A stretch of DNA of 64,000 bases from assembly GCF_900142255.1 (NCBI RefSeq), contig NZ_FRAF01000018.1, positions 1-64,000 on the forward strand, in the 5' to 3' direction. The notes under the pieces are model-generated. The model had not been told where the DNA came from. It searched no databases and saw only the letters and a program-made list of their open reading frames with translations. Every line of letters starts with the position of its first letter. The first letter of the stretch is position 1. This document shows, in pieces, positions 45,734-54,478 of the stretch. This DNA is from Alicyclobacillus tolerans (GTDB lineage: Bacteria; Bacillota; Bacilli; Alicyclobacillales; Alicyclobacillaceae). Both the position numbers and the translations under genes were made by a program.

Positions 45734-46183
45734 ATGCCGTTGCGTCTAGGTACAGAAATGCCGTCCATTGAAGGCGCCACCGAATGGCTCAACACTCAAA
45801 GCAGACCACAACTGGCTGACAACCAGGTGACGTTGATTCATTTTTGGGCTGTATCTTGTCATATTTGTCATGAAACTATGGATGATTTGATGCGAATGGT
45901 GGAAAAATACACACCGCAGGGGTTGCAAGTTATTGCATTTCACTTGCCAAGAATTGCAGAAGATGCTAACGTTCAAAAGGTGAAAGAAGATATTTCACAA
46001 TTTCATTTAACCCAGCCAGTCGGTCTCGATCACGCTCGCGCTGTAGCCGACCGATTTGAAAATGAGTATGTTCCTGCCTTTTTCATTTTTGGAAAGGATG
46101 GCAAACTAAAATTTCGCGCTGCTGGGGACAAAGGGTTTCAAAAAGTAGAGTCGAAAATTCAAGAAGCACTCGCTCAAGAGTGA
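45734..46183 (+). CDS. TlpA/ResA-like thioredoxin-fold protein
   Basis: 149 residues. Thioredoxin fold with the active site SCHIC (C-x-x-C, about residue 43), the helix-2 insertion typical of TlpA/AhpC-TSA proteins, and cis-Pro in EYVPAFFIF. No signal peptide, unlike true ResA, so it should be cytoplasmic. It probably reduces protein disulfides or peroxiredoxin. ATG 45734 is chosen with AAAGGCGG upstream; a GTG three codons earlier is possible. Followed by trxA after 73 bases. Confidence 0.85.
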   Translation: MPLRLGTEMPSIEGATEWLNTQSRPQLADNQVTLIHFWAVSCHICHETMDDLMRMVEKYTPQGLQVIAFHLPRIAEDANVQKVKEDISQFHLTQPVGLDHARAVADRFENEYVPAFFIFGKDGKLKFRAAGDKGFQKVESKIQEALAQE

Positions 46184-46256
46184 GTATGTACACGACCCTT
46201 TCGTAAAAAGCGCTCTCTCATTCAAGTGAAAATCTAGTAGGAAAGTTGGTGTGTCA

Positions 46257-46580
46257 ATGGCAGGTACCGTGCAGGTAACAGATAGCACTTTTCAAGAAGT
46301 TATTTCTTCTGACAAACCTGTATTAGTAGACTTTTGGGCAACTTGGTGTGGTCCATGCCGAATGATGGCTCCTGTATTGGAAGAAGTAGCTAAAGAGCAT
46401 GCGGACAAACTGGTTGTAGCAAAATTGGATGTGGATGAAAATCCACAAACCGCCTCACAATTCGGTATCATGAGTATTCCCACGTTGGTGCTTTTCCAAA
46501 ATGGCAAAGCGACTAAGCAGATTGTTGGCTTTCGCCCCAAGGCTGACTTAGTCCATCAGCTCTCCGACGTTCTCTCATAA
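46257..46580 (+). CDS. trxA: Thioredoxin
   Basis: 107 residues with WCGPCR at the active site (about residues 29-34), VDENPQTASQFGIMSIPTL containing the cis-Pro, and GFRPKADLVHQL at the end. The standard cytoplasmic disulfide reductase. ATG 46257 is preferred over a GTG two codons earlier. It lies within the peroxide-defence cluster and ends at a bidirectional terminator. Confidence 0.95.
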   Translation: MAGTVQVTDSTFQEVISSDKPVLVDFWATWCGPCRMMAPVLEEVAKEHADKLVVAKLDVDENPQTASQFGIMSIPTLVLFQNGKATKQIVGFRPKADLVHQLSDVLS

Positions 46581-46635
46581 TCCAAAACATGGATTAGCTT
46601 TATAATCGCTTCATCCATACGCAACTTACGAATAG

Positions 46636-46682
46636 AAAAACAGCCATTACAGTATTAAAAGATGTCTGTAATGGCTGTTTTT
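46636..46682. terminator. Bidirectional terminator between trxA and tpx
   Basis: AAAAACAGCCATTACAG / CTGTAATGGCTGTTTTT, 17-bp perfect stem, 13-base loop, T-rich tails on both strands; serves the two convergent genes. Confidence 0.92.
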
Positions 46683-46708
46683 CTATTTTTCATGCTCCCA
46701 CCATCTCA

Positions 46709-47227
46709 TTATTGAGCTGCTTTTGCCGCCTCAATAGCTGCTTCATAATTTGGATGCTGAGCAACTTCCGGAACATATTCTACATAAACAACGCGATCGC
46801 TCGAATCTATTACAAACACAGCTCGACACTCCAGCCGATGCTCTTTCATATACGTTCCGTATGCTTTCCCAAACGACATTTCCATGTGATCTGACAAGGT
46901 ATGTACCTGTTCAATACCTGCAGCAGCACACCAGCGTTTCTGAGTGAACGGTAAATCTGCACTAATGGTTAAAATGACTACATGGTTACCCAGACTGGCA
47001 GCAGCTTCATTAAATTTACGAGTTTGAGCATCACAAATACCTGTTTCTAACGATGGAACCACACTGATGATGCGAATCTTGCCTGCAAACGAAGAGAGCG
47101 TCACTGGTTTTCGATCGTTATCCAGAACTTCGAATTCTGGAGCTTTTTGTCCAACTTGAATTTTAGGACCCACTAAAGTTACTGGATTCCCACCAAATGT
47201 AACCTCACCTTTGCGCTCTTCTGACAC
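46709..47227 (-). CDS. tpx: Thiol peroxidase (atypical 2-Cys peroxiredoxin)
   Basis: 172 residues. Begins with the EVTFGGNPVTLVG hairpin typical of Tpx. Peroxidatic Cys in ETGICDAQTRKFNE, resolving Cys in KRWCAAAGI. Reduces peroxides with thioredoxin. The start is GTG 47227 because GGGAG then has 9 bases of spacing; the ATG nine bases upstream abuts the RBS. Convergent with trxA. Confidence 0.93.
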   Translation of the reverse strand: MSEERKGEVTFGGNPVTLVGPKIQVGQKAPEFEVLDNDRKPVTLSSFAGKIRIISVVPSLETGICDAQTRKFNEAAASLGNHVVILTISADLPFTQKRWCAAAGIEQVHTLSDHMEMSFGKAYGTYMKEHRLECRAVFVIDSSDRVVYVEYVPEVAQHPNYEAAIEAAKAAQ

Positions 47228-47303
47228 AGAAATCATCTCCCTTTCGACATTAGAAATCAAATGTCCATTGAAAATTTTAGCATATCTTTACTCAAAACAA
47301 CTC

Positions 47304-48524
47304 TTAACTGCCAATGTTAACTGTCATTTCTTGCTGCGCATAATATTCAAGCGCTAAATAACCTGACTGTAAAAGAACACGACTAGTCATCAGCAGGCAA
47401 TTCTCATCAACATCAAATTGTGGATGATGCCACCCTCGCGAGGAGCCATCGCCTTTGCCTGTACCCACCCAAAAAAAACAAGCAGGCATAACTTGGCTGT
47501 ATATCGAGAAATCTTCTCCACCTAATGTTTGTTCTGCCTCAACTACATTTTCCTCACCAACAACTTGAATGGCAGCAAGGCGCACCCACTCAGCAACCTC
47601 CGAATGGTTGGTCGTTACAGGAAGTTGACGTTCAAATTCAATGTCTACACTGCCTCCAAACGCTTTGCAAATCGTTTCGGATACTTGCCAAATGCGTTCT
47701 TCTAAAAAGCGGCGGACATTTTCATCCAAAGATCTTACGGTACCCTCTAATACAGCAATATCAGGAATGACATTGCGTGCTGTCCCCGCTTGAAATTTGC
47801 CAACTGTAACCACTCCAGAAGCAAGAGGAGAAACCCCGCGACTGACCAATGTTTGCAAAGCGGTGACCAAATGAGCACCAATAACTATGGGATCTACCGT
47901 TAAATTTGGAATAGCTGCGTGACCACCAACACCATGAATGGTTAATGTAAATTCATCCACGCTACCCATCAGTGGTCCCACACGTACGCCAATCTTTCCA
48001 CTTTCCAAGAGCGGGTTATTATGTTCTCCAATCATGCACTTGACTTGATGCTCTTTGAGCACACCGCTATCCAAAACCAGCTTGGCCCCAAGTCCAAGTT
48101 CTTCAGCAGGTTGAAAGACAAAAAGCAAGCTGCCTGCAAACGATTCATCACTCTCAGCCCGCTCTTTAGCCAACAATGCCGATCCGATTACAGCAGCGGT
48201 ATGAAAATCATGCCCACAAGCATGCATTTTCCCTTCTATTTCACTGGCATAGGGCAACCCTGTAGCTTCTAAAATAGGAAGCGCATCAATATCAGCGCGA
48301 ATAGCCACACAAGGACCTGGCCGTTTTCCCTTGACATACGCAAATGTACCTGTTGACATACGACCCGAGATGATCTCAATGCCATGTTCTTTCAAAAAAT
48401 TTTCAATAGTTTGTGTCGTAGCATACTCTTCTAAACCAGTTTCTGGATGGCGATGCAACGCACGCCTTACAGCGACTAACTCTCTTTGCAAATCGACGTC
48501 TGATAGTTCAGTCAACTCAATCAC
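47304..48524 (-). CDS. M20-family metal-dependent amidohydrolase
   Basis: 406 residues. Metal motif HACGHDFHTAAVIGSALL (about residues 105), catalytic Glu in QPAEELGLGAK, and later His residues (GEHNNP, GVGGHAAIPNLTVDP, LGGEDFS). This is the IAA-amino-acid hydrolase/N-acetyl-diaminopimelate deacetylase branch, which removes acyl groups from amino acids. Upstream argR may hint at amino-acid metabolism. The start is GTG 48524, or TTG 48515 which is better spaced from AAGGGGTG. Confidence 0.88.
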   Translation of the reverse strand: MIELTELSDVDLQRELVAVRRALHRHPETGLEEYATTQTIENFLKEHGIEIISGRMSTGTFAYVKGKRPGPCVAIRADIDALPILEATGLPYASEIEGKMHACGHDFHTAAVIGSALLAKERAESDESFAGSLLFVFQPAEELGLGAKLVLDSGVLKEHQVKCMIGEHNNPLLESGKIGVRVGPLMGSVDEFTLTIHGVGGHAAIPNLTVDPIVIGAHLVTALQTLVSRGVSPLASGVVTVGKFQAGTARNVIPDIAVLEGTVRSLDENVRRFLEERIWQVSETICKAFGGSVDIEFERQLPVTTNHSEVAEWVRLAAIQVVGEENVVEAEQTLGGEDFSIYSQVMPACFFWVGTGKGDGSSRGWHHPQFDVDENCLLMTSRVLLQSGYLALEYYAQQEMTVNIGS

Positions 48525-48560
48525 CCCTTATCCTATTTTTCGGTCCAAATCGCATAATTT

Positions 48561-48659
48561 CTATAGAGACCATCTCACTATGGCGAAAATCAACTTCATT
48601 TTCATCTTTACAAATGTTGCTGATTTTTCGCTATAGTGAGATTTTAACCCTATAGAGAC
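48561..48659. repeat. Inverted-repeat mini-element flanked by a 10-base direct repeat
   Basis: ATCTCACTATGGCGAAAATCA (48572-48592) is the near-perfect inverse of 48621-48642 (one mismatch, one extra base). The direct repeat CTATAGAGAC lies at 48561-48570 and 48650-48659. It sits in the argR-to-amidohydrolase gap. Either a tiny MITE-like relic or a large regulatory stem-loop. Confidence 0.65.
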
Positions 48660-48701
48660 TAGAAGCGTAGAAGCGGAGAGATTTTCTTCTCATCAAACTA
48701 T

Positions 48702-49160
48702 TCAACTGTTTTGTTTGACATCATTCAACAGCAAGGCCATGAGCTTAATGGCTGATTCATCATCTTGGCAAACCACAAGAATGGTGTCATCTCCGGCAAT
48801 CGTACCCAGCAAACCATGTTGGGTCATCCCATCCATCATAGCACCAATCGCGTGAGCGTTGCCTGGCATCAGCTTGATAACCAAAAGATTATTCGCACGC
48901 GCGTGTGAAATGAGAACTTCCGCCAGTTTTCTACGCAACGTAGAAAGAGAAAATCCGGAAGCTGCCACAGGAATAGCATACTTATAACGCCCGTTGCTAC
49001 CTACCACTTTAATGAGCTGCAATTCTTTAATATCTCGTGAAATGGTCGCTTGAGTGACCGGAAATCCAGACTCTTCCAGAGCCTTGACTAACTCTTCCTG
49101 CGTTTCGATTTCATATTGACTAACCAGTTCTCGAATCCGCATGTGACGCTTGTCCTTCAC
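48702..49160 (-). CDS. argR: Arginine repressor
   Basis: 152 residues (Bacillus AhrC 149). N-terminal winged helix (EELVKALEESGFPVTQATISRDIKELQLIKV), C-terminal arginine-binding hexamer domain with LVIKLMPGNAHAIGAMMDG and GTIAGDDTILVVC. Controls arginine synthesis and breakdown with arginine as corepressor. The start is GTG 49160: it gives the VKDKRHMRIREL start equivalent to AhrC, with AGGGGG 8 bases upstream. Confidence 0.94.
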   Translation of the reverse strand: MKDKRHMRIRELVSQYEIETQEELVKALEESGFPVTQATISRDIKELQLIKVVGSNGRYKYAIPVAASGFSLSTLRRKLAEVLISHARANNLLVIKLMPGNAHAIGAMMDGMTQHGLLGTIAGDDTILVVCQDDESAIKLMALLLNDVKQNS

Positions 49161-49299
49161 CCAAAAGAACCCCCTGCAGTCGAGTATACTCGACCCGCTT
49201 TCAACACAAATACCTGTGAACATCACAATGCAACTTACTTCGATTCATCTCAATGTCACATACCTATCAGGCGCGCCAAAGATTGACTGCCTAAGTTCA

Positions 49300-49818
49300 T
49301 TATTGCGGAATTGGCTTCATCTTTGAAAGCGGCCAAATGACAGCATCCGCTTCACCAAGAATATAACTTCGCGGAACATATTTATAAGGTGTCCAATATC
49401 GACTGTCATAAGAATTTTGACGATTATCTCCCATGACAAAGTAATGTCCCGCAGGAACATGGTAAGGGCCGAATGTACCCTCCGTCAACAGACCATGAAG
49501 ATAGGGCTCGGCCAATTCATGGTTGTCAATGTATACATGCCCACCATGAATCGTCACCGTCTCACCAGGAAGACCAATGACACGTTTCACAAATATCTGG
49601 GACGGATCATCCGGATATTTGAAAACAATCACTTCTCCTTCATGTATAGGAGATGTTTCCGTGGCTAAATGGTTAACTAAAATGTAACACGGATTGGGGA
49701 TGGTTGGATACATAGAACTTGTAGGTACAACTGCAAAGGAAACCACCCAATGCATAATCCCCCATGCCACCAAAACTCCTACAAGAATCGGCCATATCCA
49801 GTCCCAGACTTTTTTCAT
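49300..49818 (-). CDS. sipS: Signal peptidase I
   Basis: 172 residues, one N-terminal membrane anchor (residues 8-30). Catalytic Ser in VVPTSSMYPTI (about residue 36), Lys in FVKRVIGLPGE (about residue 78), and box E GDNRQNSYDSRYW. Removes signal peptides outside the membrane. Short Gram-positive type. GAGGTG precedes ATG 49818. The window's secreted proteins with Sec signals would be its substrates, except lipoproteins. Confidence 0.95.
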   Translation of the reverse strand: MKKVWDWIWPILVGVLVAWGIMHWVVSFAVVPTSSMYPTIPNPCYILVNHLATETSPIHEGEVIVFKYPDDPSQIFVKRVIGLPGETVTIHGGHVYIDNHELAEPYLHGLLTEGTFGPYHVPAGHYFVMGDNRQNSYDSRYWTPYKYVPRSYILGEADAVIWPLSKMKPIPQ

Positions 49819-49982
49819 GCATTCACCTCATGAAGTTCTGTCGCTTTGTACATACTTCAGTATGCCGAAGTTAAGCGTGTTTTGCCACCCAATTTCACAA
49901 TATCGTCTCAAACTCGTACATATTTTTATACAAATCTCCTCTTCCCTATCTTTTCCGAAAACTCTTTTATGATAGAATAAAA

Positions 49983-50005
49983 GTTGCTGAAACTTGTTCA
50001 GCAAC
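49983..50005 (+). other. Leader hairpin before a 38-residue membrane protein gene
   Basis: Perfect 9-bp stem GTTGCTGAA / TTCAGCAAC with loop ACTTG, ending 6 bases before the RBS AGGAGG. An AT-rich -10-like stretch (TATGATAGAATAA) lies just upstream, so the hairpin may be at the very 5' end of the mRNA. Confidence 0.55.
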
Positions 50006-50023
50006 CCATGAGGAGGTTCTCAG

Positions 50024-50140
50024 ATGGAGATTTTAGGCGGTGCGCTCGATCCGATTGTAACCATGCTGGTCTGCATTGGACTTGGCGGAGTCTTCGTATC
50101 TTACATGTTAAGAAACGAATCGCGAAATCCAAAAAAATAG
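50024..50140 (+). CDS. 38-residue single-helix membrane protein
   Basis: ATG 50024 with AGGAGGTT 7 bases upstream; stop at 50140. Sequence: MEILGGALDPIV, then one hydrophobic helix (TMLVCIGLGGVFVSYML), then a polar basic tail RNESRNPKK. The excellent RBS and clean topology (short outside, basic inside) support translation. I recognise no family. The next gene runs convergently 4 bases away. Confidence 0.6.
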   Translation: MEILGGALDPIVTMLVCIGLGGVFVSYMLRNESRNPKK

Positions 50141-50144
50141 TTTT

Positions 50145-50450
50145 TCATCCCCTTGAACGCACCCGTTTAGGTAATTCCTGTATATCTTTTCGCTGTTTGA
50201 TACGGGAAGGTAATATTTGTCTAACTTCCAGCATCATACTCCTTTCTTTGTCCGCACCTACCAAAAAATATATATTGGCCGCAAGGACCAGTGTAATGGT
50301 TGCGATCCACAAGAAAGAAAATGTTCCCGGTAAACCATGTTGCAGACGTGGGATTCTGGGCAATCCATAGGCTGCTAAAGCAATAGCGGCACAACCGTAA
50401 TACAGGGCTTTACGGCGGCCGTTAACAACATTCGTTGTTTTTCTCCACAT
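50145..50450 (-). CDS. Small membrane protein, two helices
   Basis: 101 residues from ATG 50450, with AGAGGTG 10 bases upstream. Basic start (MWRKTTNVVNGRRK), two hydrophobic segments (about 17-32 and 43-64) and a basic C-terminal tail (QILPSRIKQRK...RVRSRG). Unknown family. The open frame extends 76 residues further upstream but without an RBS and overlapping the divergent gene. Confidence 0.6.
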   Translation of the reverse strand: MWRKTTNVVNGRRKALYYGCAAIALAAYGLPRIPRLQHGLPGTFSFLWIATITLVLAANIYFLVGADKERSMMLEVRQILPSRIKQRKDIQELPKRVRSRG

Positions 50451-50582
50451 GAAAACTTTGCACCTCTTTTCTTGTCCTTTATTCCAACATATGTTGTCCC
50501 TCCCTTTCCCATGCATAGCCTGCCTGCAGTTGCGGAATGCTGAAAAAGTACAATAGTTCAATTTGAAAGGATGATTCCAGGC

Positions 50583-50840
50583 ATGAACAATAGTGTGTTG
50601 GAAAGCTTCGGCCGTTGGAAGGAATTTCTTGGTGAACATGTAGACAAGGCTCAGTCGATGGGCTTTAATGATGACCAAATTGCTAATGTAGCTGCCAAGA
50701 TGGGTGAATTTCTGGCTGATAAAGTCGATCCGAAAAATCCAGAAGAACGTTTGCTGAAGGAACTGTGGGACGTAGGAGACAATGAAGAGCGCAGAACAAT
50801 TGCAAAATTAATGGTTAAATTGGCCGATCGCGCTCACTGA
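50583..50840 (+). CDS. DUF3243-family protein
   Basis: 85 residues, all-helical and acidic: FGRWKEFLGEHVDKAQSMGFNDDQI, MGEFLADKVDPKNPEERLLKELWDVGDNEER, ending in LMVKLAD. This matches the DUF3243 (YmfJ) family of Bacilli, of unknown function. ATG 50583 is preferred; the ATG at 50571 touches AAAGG and is too close. Followed by a hairpin shared with the convergent hydrolase gene. Confidence 0.85.
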   Translation: MNNSVLESFGRWKEFLGEHVDKAQSMGFNDDQIANVAAKMGEFLADKVDPKNPEERLLKELWDVGDNEERRTIAKLMVKLADRAH

Positions 50841-50866
50841 CCTGCTAACCGCTATAATGAACATAA

Positions 50867-50902
50867 ACGCAACCTGTTCTCCAGTTTGGGACAGGTTGCG
50901 TT
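50867..50902. terminator. Bidirectional terminator
   Basis: AACGCAACCTGT / ACAGGTTGCGTT, 12-bp perfect stem, lying between convergent genes; weakly T-rich tails. Confidence 0.75.
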
Positions 50903-50962
50903 GTTCATGAAATGGAAAGAATGCTGCTTATCCAGAAACAAAATTCTTTACATAAGTTGTGG

Positions 50963-51652
50963 TTATACTTCCAGAGACTGACCGTATTCGAGTACTTGTC
51001 CCCGCAGCCCTTTGCGTTCAACTAACTGAACAAAAGCATGCGGATCTTGAGCAATCAAATCAAACGTATTGTAATGCATAGGAACGGTCACTTTGGCATG
51101 AATCCATTCTGCTGCGATAGCGGCATCCTCCGGACCCATGGTAAAGTTATCACCAATTGGAAGTAACGCTACATCCACAGAGTTCAATTCACCAATCAAT
51201 TTCATATCGCCAAACAAAGCTGTATCTCCAGCGTGATAGACCGTTTTCCCGCCCATTGTCAAAAGGATTCCCGAAGGCATACCGCCATATATCGTCTGCC
51301 CGTTGCCGACATCTATGCTCGAACCGTGGAAAGCGAGCGTAAATTTAACACGGCCGAAAGCAAATTGATGTGCACCGCCAATATGCATAGGATGTACATT
51401 TAATCCACCTTTGCCAGCGAAATATACCGCCAGTTCATTCGGAGCAATAATGACTGCATTATTCTTGCGGGCAATCGGCTCTGCGTCCAGAATATGATCA
51501 CCATGACCATGAGTGAGCAGAACTGCTTCTACTTTAACATCGTCAGGCTTGATAAGTGCTTTGGGATTGCCACTGAGAAACGGATCGATAATTACACTGT
51601 GCCCATCCGCTTCAATAATAAATGTAGATTGACCATGATAGGTTATCTTCAT
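50963..51652 (-). CDS. UPF0173 metal-dependent hydrolase (YtkL-type)
   Basis: 229 residues, metallo-beta-lactamase fold of the UPF0173 type: MKITYHGQSTFIIE start, HGHGDHILDA metal motif, VYHAGDTALFGDM, and VTVPMHYNTFDLI. Substrate unknown. ATG 51652 with GGGAGGG 6 bases upstream is the family start. Conserved as a single gene in Bacilli. Confidence 0.93.
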   Translation of the reverse strand: MKITYHGQSTFIIEADGHSVIIDPFLSGNPKALIKPDDVKVEAVLLTHGHGDHILDAEPIARKNNAVIIAPNELAVYFAGKGGLNVHPMHIGGAHQFAFGRVKFTLAFHGSSIDVGNGQTIYGGMPSGILLTMGGKTVYHAGDTALFGDMKLIGELNSVDVALLPIGDNFTMGPEDAAIAAEWIHAKVTVPMHYNTFDLIAQDPHAFVQLVERKGLRGQVLEYGQSLEV

Positions 51653-51834
51653 CAAATTCCCTCCCTTAGAACTCATTCTTCTTCAGTATAGCAACAAAAA
51701 GGAAGCCCACCAAAAATAGATAGTTACTTCTCCAACTATAGGCATGTACACGAAATCATGAACACCCTAGTTGTAGCGTCTTCTTACAAACCCTATACTC
51801 TAGATTGGATAGATACGCCTTGCGAGGTGATCGT

Positions 51835-52281
51835 GTGAAAGCAACAAACCGTATTGCCCAACTACGTAAAGAACGCGGCATGACTCAGGCGCAACTTGCT
51901 AAACTAGCAGGTGTAAGTACAAGTGCCATTGCTATGTATGAAACCAACCGCAGACAGCCAGATGAGCAAATTTTACAGCAGCTTTCTTCAGCACTGCAAG
52001 TAAGTCCTGAAGAACTCAACAACAGCAAAACCAACAACCAAACGGGAACCCGCCTACCCCATCAGGAGAAAACGCAAACTGTAAAAGCAGCGCCCATAGC
52101 GGCAACTCAGGCTGGAACCACTACACTGACACTTTCTCGAGAAGAAGCGCGAATGATTTTATTTACTCGCATGAACCCACAGGCTATGGAGTTTCTTCAA
52201 GCATATATCAATGCTGACGCACAAAAACGCGCTCAAGTGGAAAAGGCTTGGAAGCTCATTCACGAATTTCAACGCCAGTAA
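51835..52281 (+). CDS. XRE-family helix-turn-helix regulator
   Basis: 148 residues. HTH_3 at about 5-60 (IAQLRKERGMTQAQLAKLAGVSTSAIAMYE), then a Gln/Thr-rich flexible linker (65-105) and a helical C-terminal part (REEARMILFTRMNPQAMEFLQAYI) that may oligomerise. Targets unknown. GTG 51835 with GAGGTG five bases upstream; a TTG at 51805 lacks an RBS. Convergent with queC. Confidence 0.85.
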   Translation: MKATNRIAQLRKERGMTQAQLAKLAGVSTSAIAMYETNRRQPDEQILQQLSSALQVSPEELNNSKTNNQTGTRLPHQEKTQTVKAAPIAATQAGTTTLTLSREEARMILFTRMNPQAMEFLQAYINADAQKRAQVEKAWKLIHEFQRQ

Positions 52282-52329
52282 TACCATCTTCCATTTGCAT
52301 CAAGAGAATCGACTCCTTGATGTTGAGAT

Positions 52330-53013
52330 TCAAAGACTGCGATATGGAATCGGATCGACCAAACCTGCTTCTTTGAAACCGCGCAGACGAAGCCGACAAC
52401 TGTCACATTCTCCGCAAGCTTCCTCTGCGCCTTCGTAACAGGAGGTCGTCAATTGATAGGGCACGCCTAAGCGATGTCCCCAACGAATGATTTCTGCCTT
52501 GGTCAAATGTAACAAAGGTGTCTGAAGAGAGATGGGGGCACCTTCCACAGCAGTTTTTGTGCCAACATCAAGCACTTTTTGAACAGCTTGAATAAATTGC
52601 GGACGGCAATCAGGGTAACCACTATAATCCAGGGCATTGACACCTATATAGATAGCTTGCGCTTCAATCGCCTCCGCGAAAGAAGCCGCCAGAGAAAGAA
52701 AAAGCAAATTTCGGCCAGGCACATAAGTGATTGGAATGTCCTCTCCATCATGGACGTTCTTCGGAACAGACAAATGGAAATCGGTCAATGCACTCTTACC
52801 AATCTTTCGAAGAAAATCCAGTTTGACAATCCGCCGATCTGCAACCTGGTAATAGTCTGCTACTTGCTCGGCAGCTCTTAATTCCCGTGCGTGACGCTGT
52901 CCATAATCAAATGTCAACGTATACAAACTATACCCTTCGTCAGCAGCAATCCCAAGGCATGTGGTGCTGTCTAATCCTCCACTTAAAACAACAACCGCTT
53001 TTCTATTGAGCAT
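52330..53013 (-). CDS. queC: 7-cyano-7-deazaguanine synthase
   Basis: 227 residues. PP-loop VVLSGGLDSTTCLG near the start, TFDYGQRHARE, GVNALDYSGYPDCRP, and the zinc cysteines ACGECDSCRLR with an upstream Cys (TSCYEG). Converts 7-carboxy-7-deazaguanine to preQ0 in queuosine synthesis. Start ATG 53013 with GGGGTGATG. No queD, queE or queF next to it; it is the last gene behind a glycosyltransferase (31 bases). Confidence 0.94.
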   Translation of the reverse strand: MLNRKAVVVLSGGLDSTTCLGIAADEGYSLYTLTFDYGQRHARELRAAEQVADYYQVADRRIVKLDFLRKIGKSALTDFHLSVPKNVHDGEDIPITYVPGRNLLFLSLAASFAEAIEAQAIYIGVNALDYSGYPDCRPQFIQAVQKVLDVGTKTAVEGAPISLQTPLLHLTKAEIIRWGHRLGVPYQLTTSCYEGAEEACGECDSCRLRLRGFKEAGLVDPIPYRSL

Positions 53014-53044
53014 TCTTCATCACCCCAAACCATGCGTATTCTCT

Positions 53045-54439
53045 TTATTGGACTGCCCATGCAGACTGGCTTCGGTTGCGTTCAAGCAACCAAGGCTGGA
53101 GAGTCTCCGTCAAAACATCAGCCAGCAACTGCGCCTCATATTGTCTGCTAAAAATCAGCAAATCCTGTTCATTCGGTCCTCCCGACCAATTCTGGATAAA
53201 TTCGTTGCAATAAACACATAGCGCCTGAAAAACTTTTTCTTCATCCTCTACAGGAGCTACAACCCCCACTTGAAACTGTTCCAGAAGTTTGGCGGCCTCA
53301 CCTGGTTGAAGCAAGGCAAAAACCGGCTTTCGAGCGTAAAGATATTCATAAACCTTTCCGGGAATATACATACCCGCGCGTTCGTCTGCATCTCCAATCA
53401 AAAGCAACCCGTCAACCTGCAGCATGCGTTTGGCTACTTCATCATGGCTCAGATAACCCAGAGGCTGCACTACATCTTCAAGATCTAGTTCTTTCAGCAG
53501 TTGACTATTGCTGACGGGCGCTGGATAGTCAAAAACGCCAGCAAATTCTATGCGAATTTGTTCTCTCTGAATTGCACCTGAAGCGATTGCTCTTTGCAAA
53601 GCGCGCAAGAAAATTTCCGGAGAACGCTTGGGATAAAGAATTCCTGCGTAAAGTAAAGTAAAAGGACGTTCTCCAGCAAGTGTTTGATGAGACGTATGGT
53701 GGTCTGGTGTAACAATGGGGAAATCTGCCGGATCGACCCCATTGCGAATCACATGAATTTTTCCTGGAACGGAAGGATGCTTGTGTTTAAAGAGCGATGC
53801 AAAAGAATCCGTCACAGTGATCAGCGCATCAGCAGTTTTGAGAACACGCCTTTCCAGAGCCCTTTCCACAACAGCGCGAACTCCCTCATCTGGAAAGTGC
53901 ATATTGTCCGTCCAGGGATCACGAAAATCAGCCACCCAGGGAATACCCAGCCACCGTTTGAGCAAATATCCTGCTATATGGGCGCTATTGGGTCCCGAAG
54001 TTGTGAAAACACAATCAATCTGTTCTTTACGAATCACATGGCGAGCCGCGAAAGCAGCCGATATAGCCCAAAGCAATTGTTCATCAGGAATAGCTAAAGT
54101 ATTGCGCAAGGTCTTGAGCATGGGCAGAAGACGCTGTTTGAAACTTCGCTTTGTTGGCTTGGCCGAAAAATTCTCAGACGTTTTGGCAGCATGAGCTGAA
54201 ACTGGCGAAATTCTAGCCATCCAGCGAGCCATTCGATCTGCTGTGCGATAGACCGGGACAGACGCAGGCACTTTTTCCAGTAAAGACGGATCCATGGTTG
54301 CAACATGAAAATCACTGGTCGTCAGTACCACGGGCGACCAGCCATATTCGGAAAGATATTGTGTGAATTTGAGCGCCCGCTGTACACCAATACCGCCAAT
54401 CGGTGGAAATAGATGGGCAATCACAAGTACACGCGGCAT
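53045..54439 (-). CDS. Glycosyltransferase, GT-B (family 4-like)
   Basis: 464 residues. It begins MPRVLVIAHLFPPIGGIGVQR, with the GxGxQR acceptor loop. A Rossmann-like C-terminal half starts near IHVIRNGVDPADFPI, then PFTLLYAGILYPKRSPEI and a nucleotide-sugar region (DADERAGMYIPGKVYEYLYARKPVFAL, E/Y-rich). Probably adds a sugar to an exopolysaccharide or wall polymer in the cytoplasm. ATG 54439 with GAGG upstream. It follows the sugar dehydrogenase by 39 bases, likely one operon. Confidence 0.85.
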   Translation of the reverse strand: MPRVLVIAHLFPPIGGIGVQRALKFTQYLSEYGWSPVVLTTSDFHVATMDPSLLEKVPASVPVYRTADRMARWMARISPVSAHAAKTSENFSAKPTKRSFKQRLLPMLKTLRNTLAIPDEQLLWAISAAFAARHVIRKEQIDCVFTTSGPNSAHIAGYLLKRWLGIPWVADFRDPWTDNMHFPDEGVRAVVERALERRVLKTADALITVTDSFASLFKHKHPSVPGKIHVIRNGVDPADFPIVTPDHHTSHQTLAGERPFTLLYAGILYPKRSPEIFLRALQRAIASGAIQREQIRIEFAGVFDYPAPVSNSQLLKELDLEDVVQPLGYLSHDEVAKRMLQVDGLLLIGDADERAGMYIPGKVYEYLYARKPVFALLQPGEAAKLLEQFQVGVVAPVEDEEKVFQALCVYCNEFIQNWSGGPNEQDLLIFSRQYEAQLLADVLTETLQPWLLERNRSQSAWAVQ

Positions 54440-54478
54440 GCAGTCAACCTCTTTCTCCATCACGTTTCCAAAAAGTTT

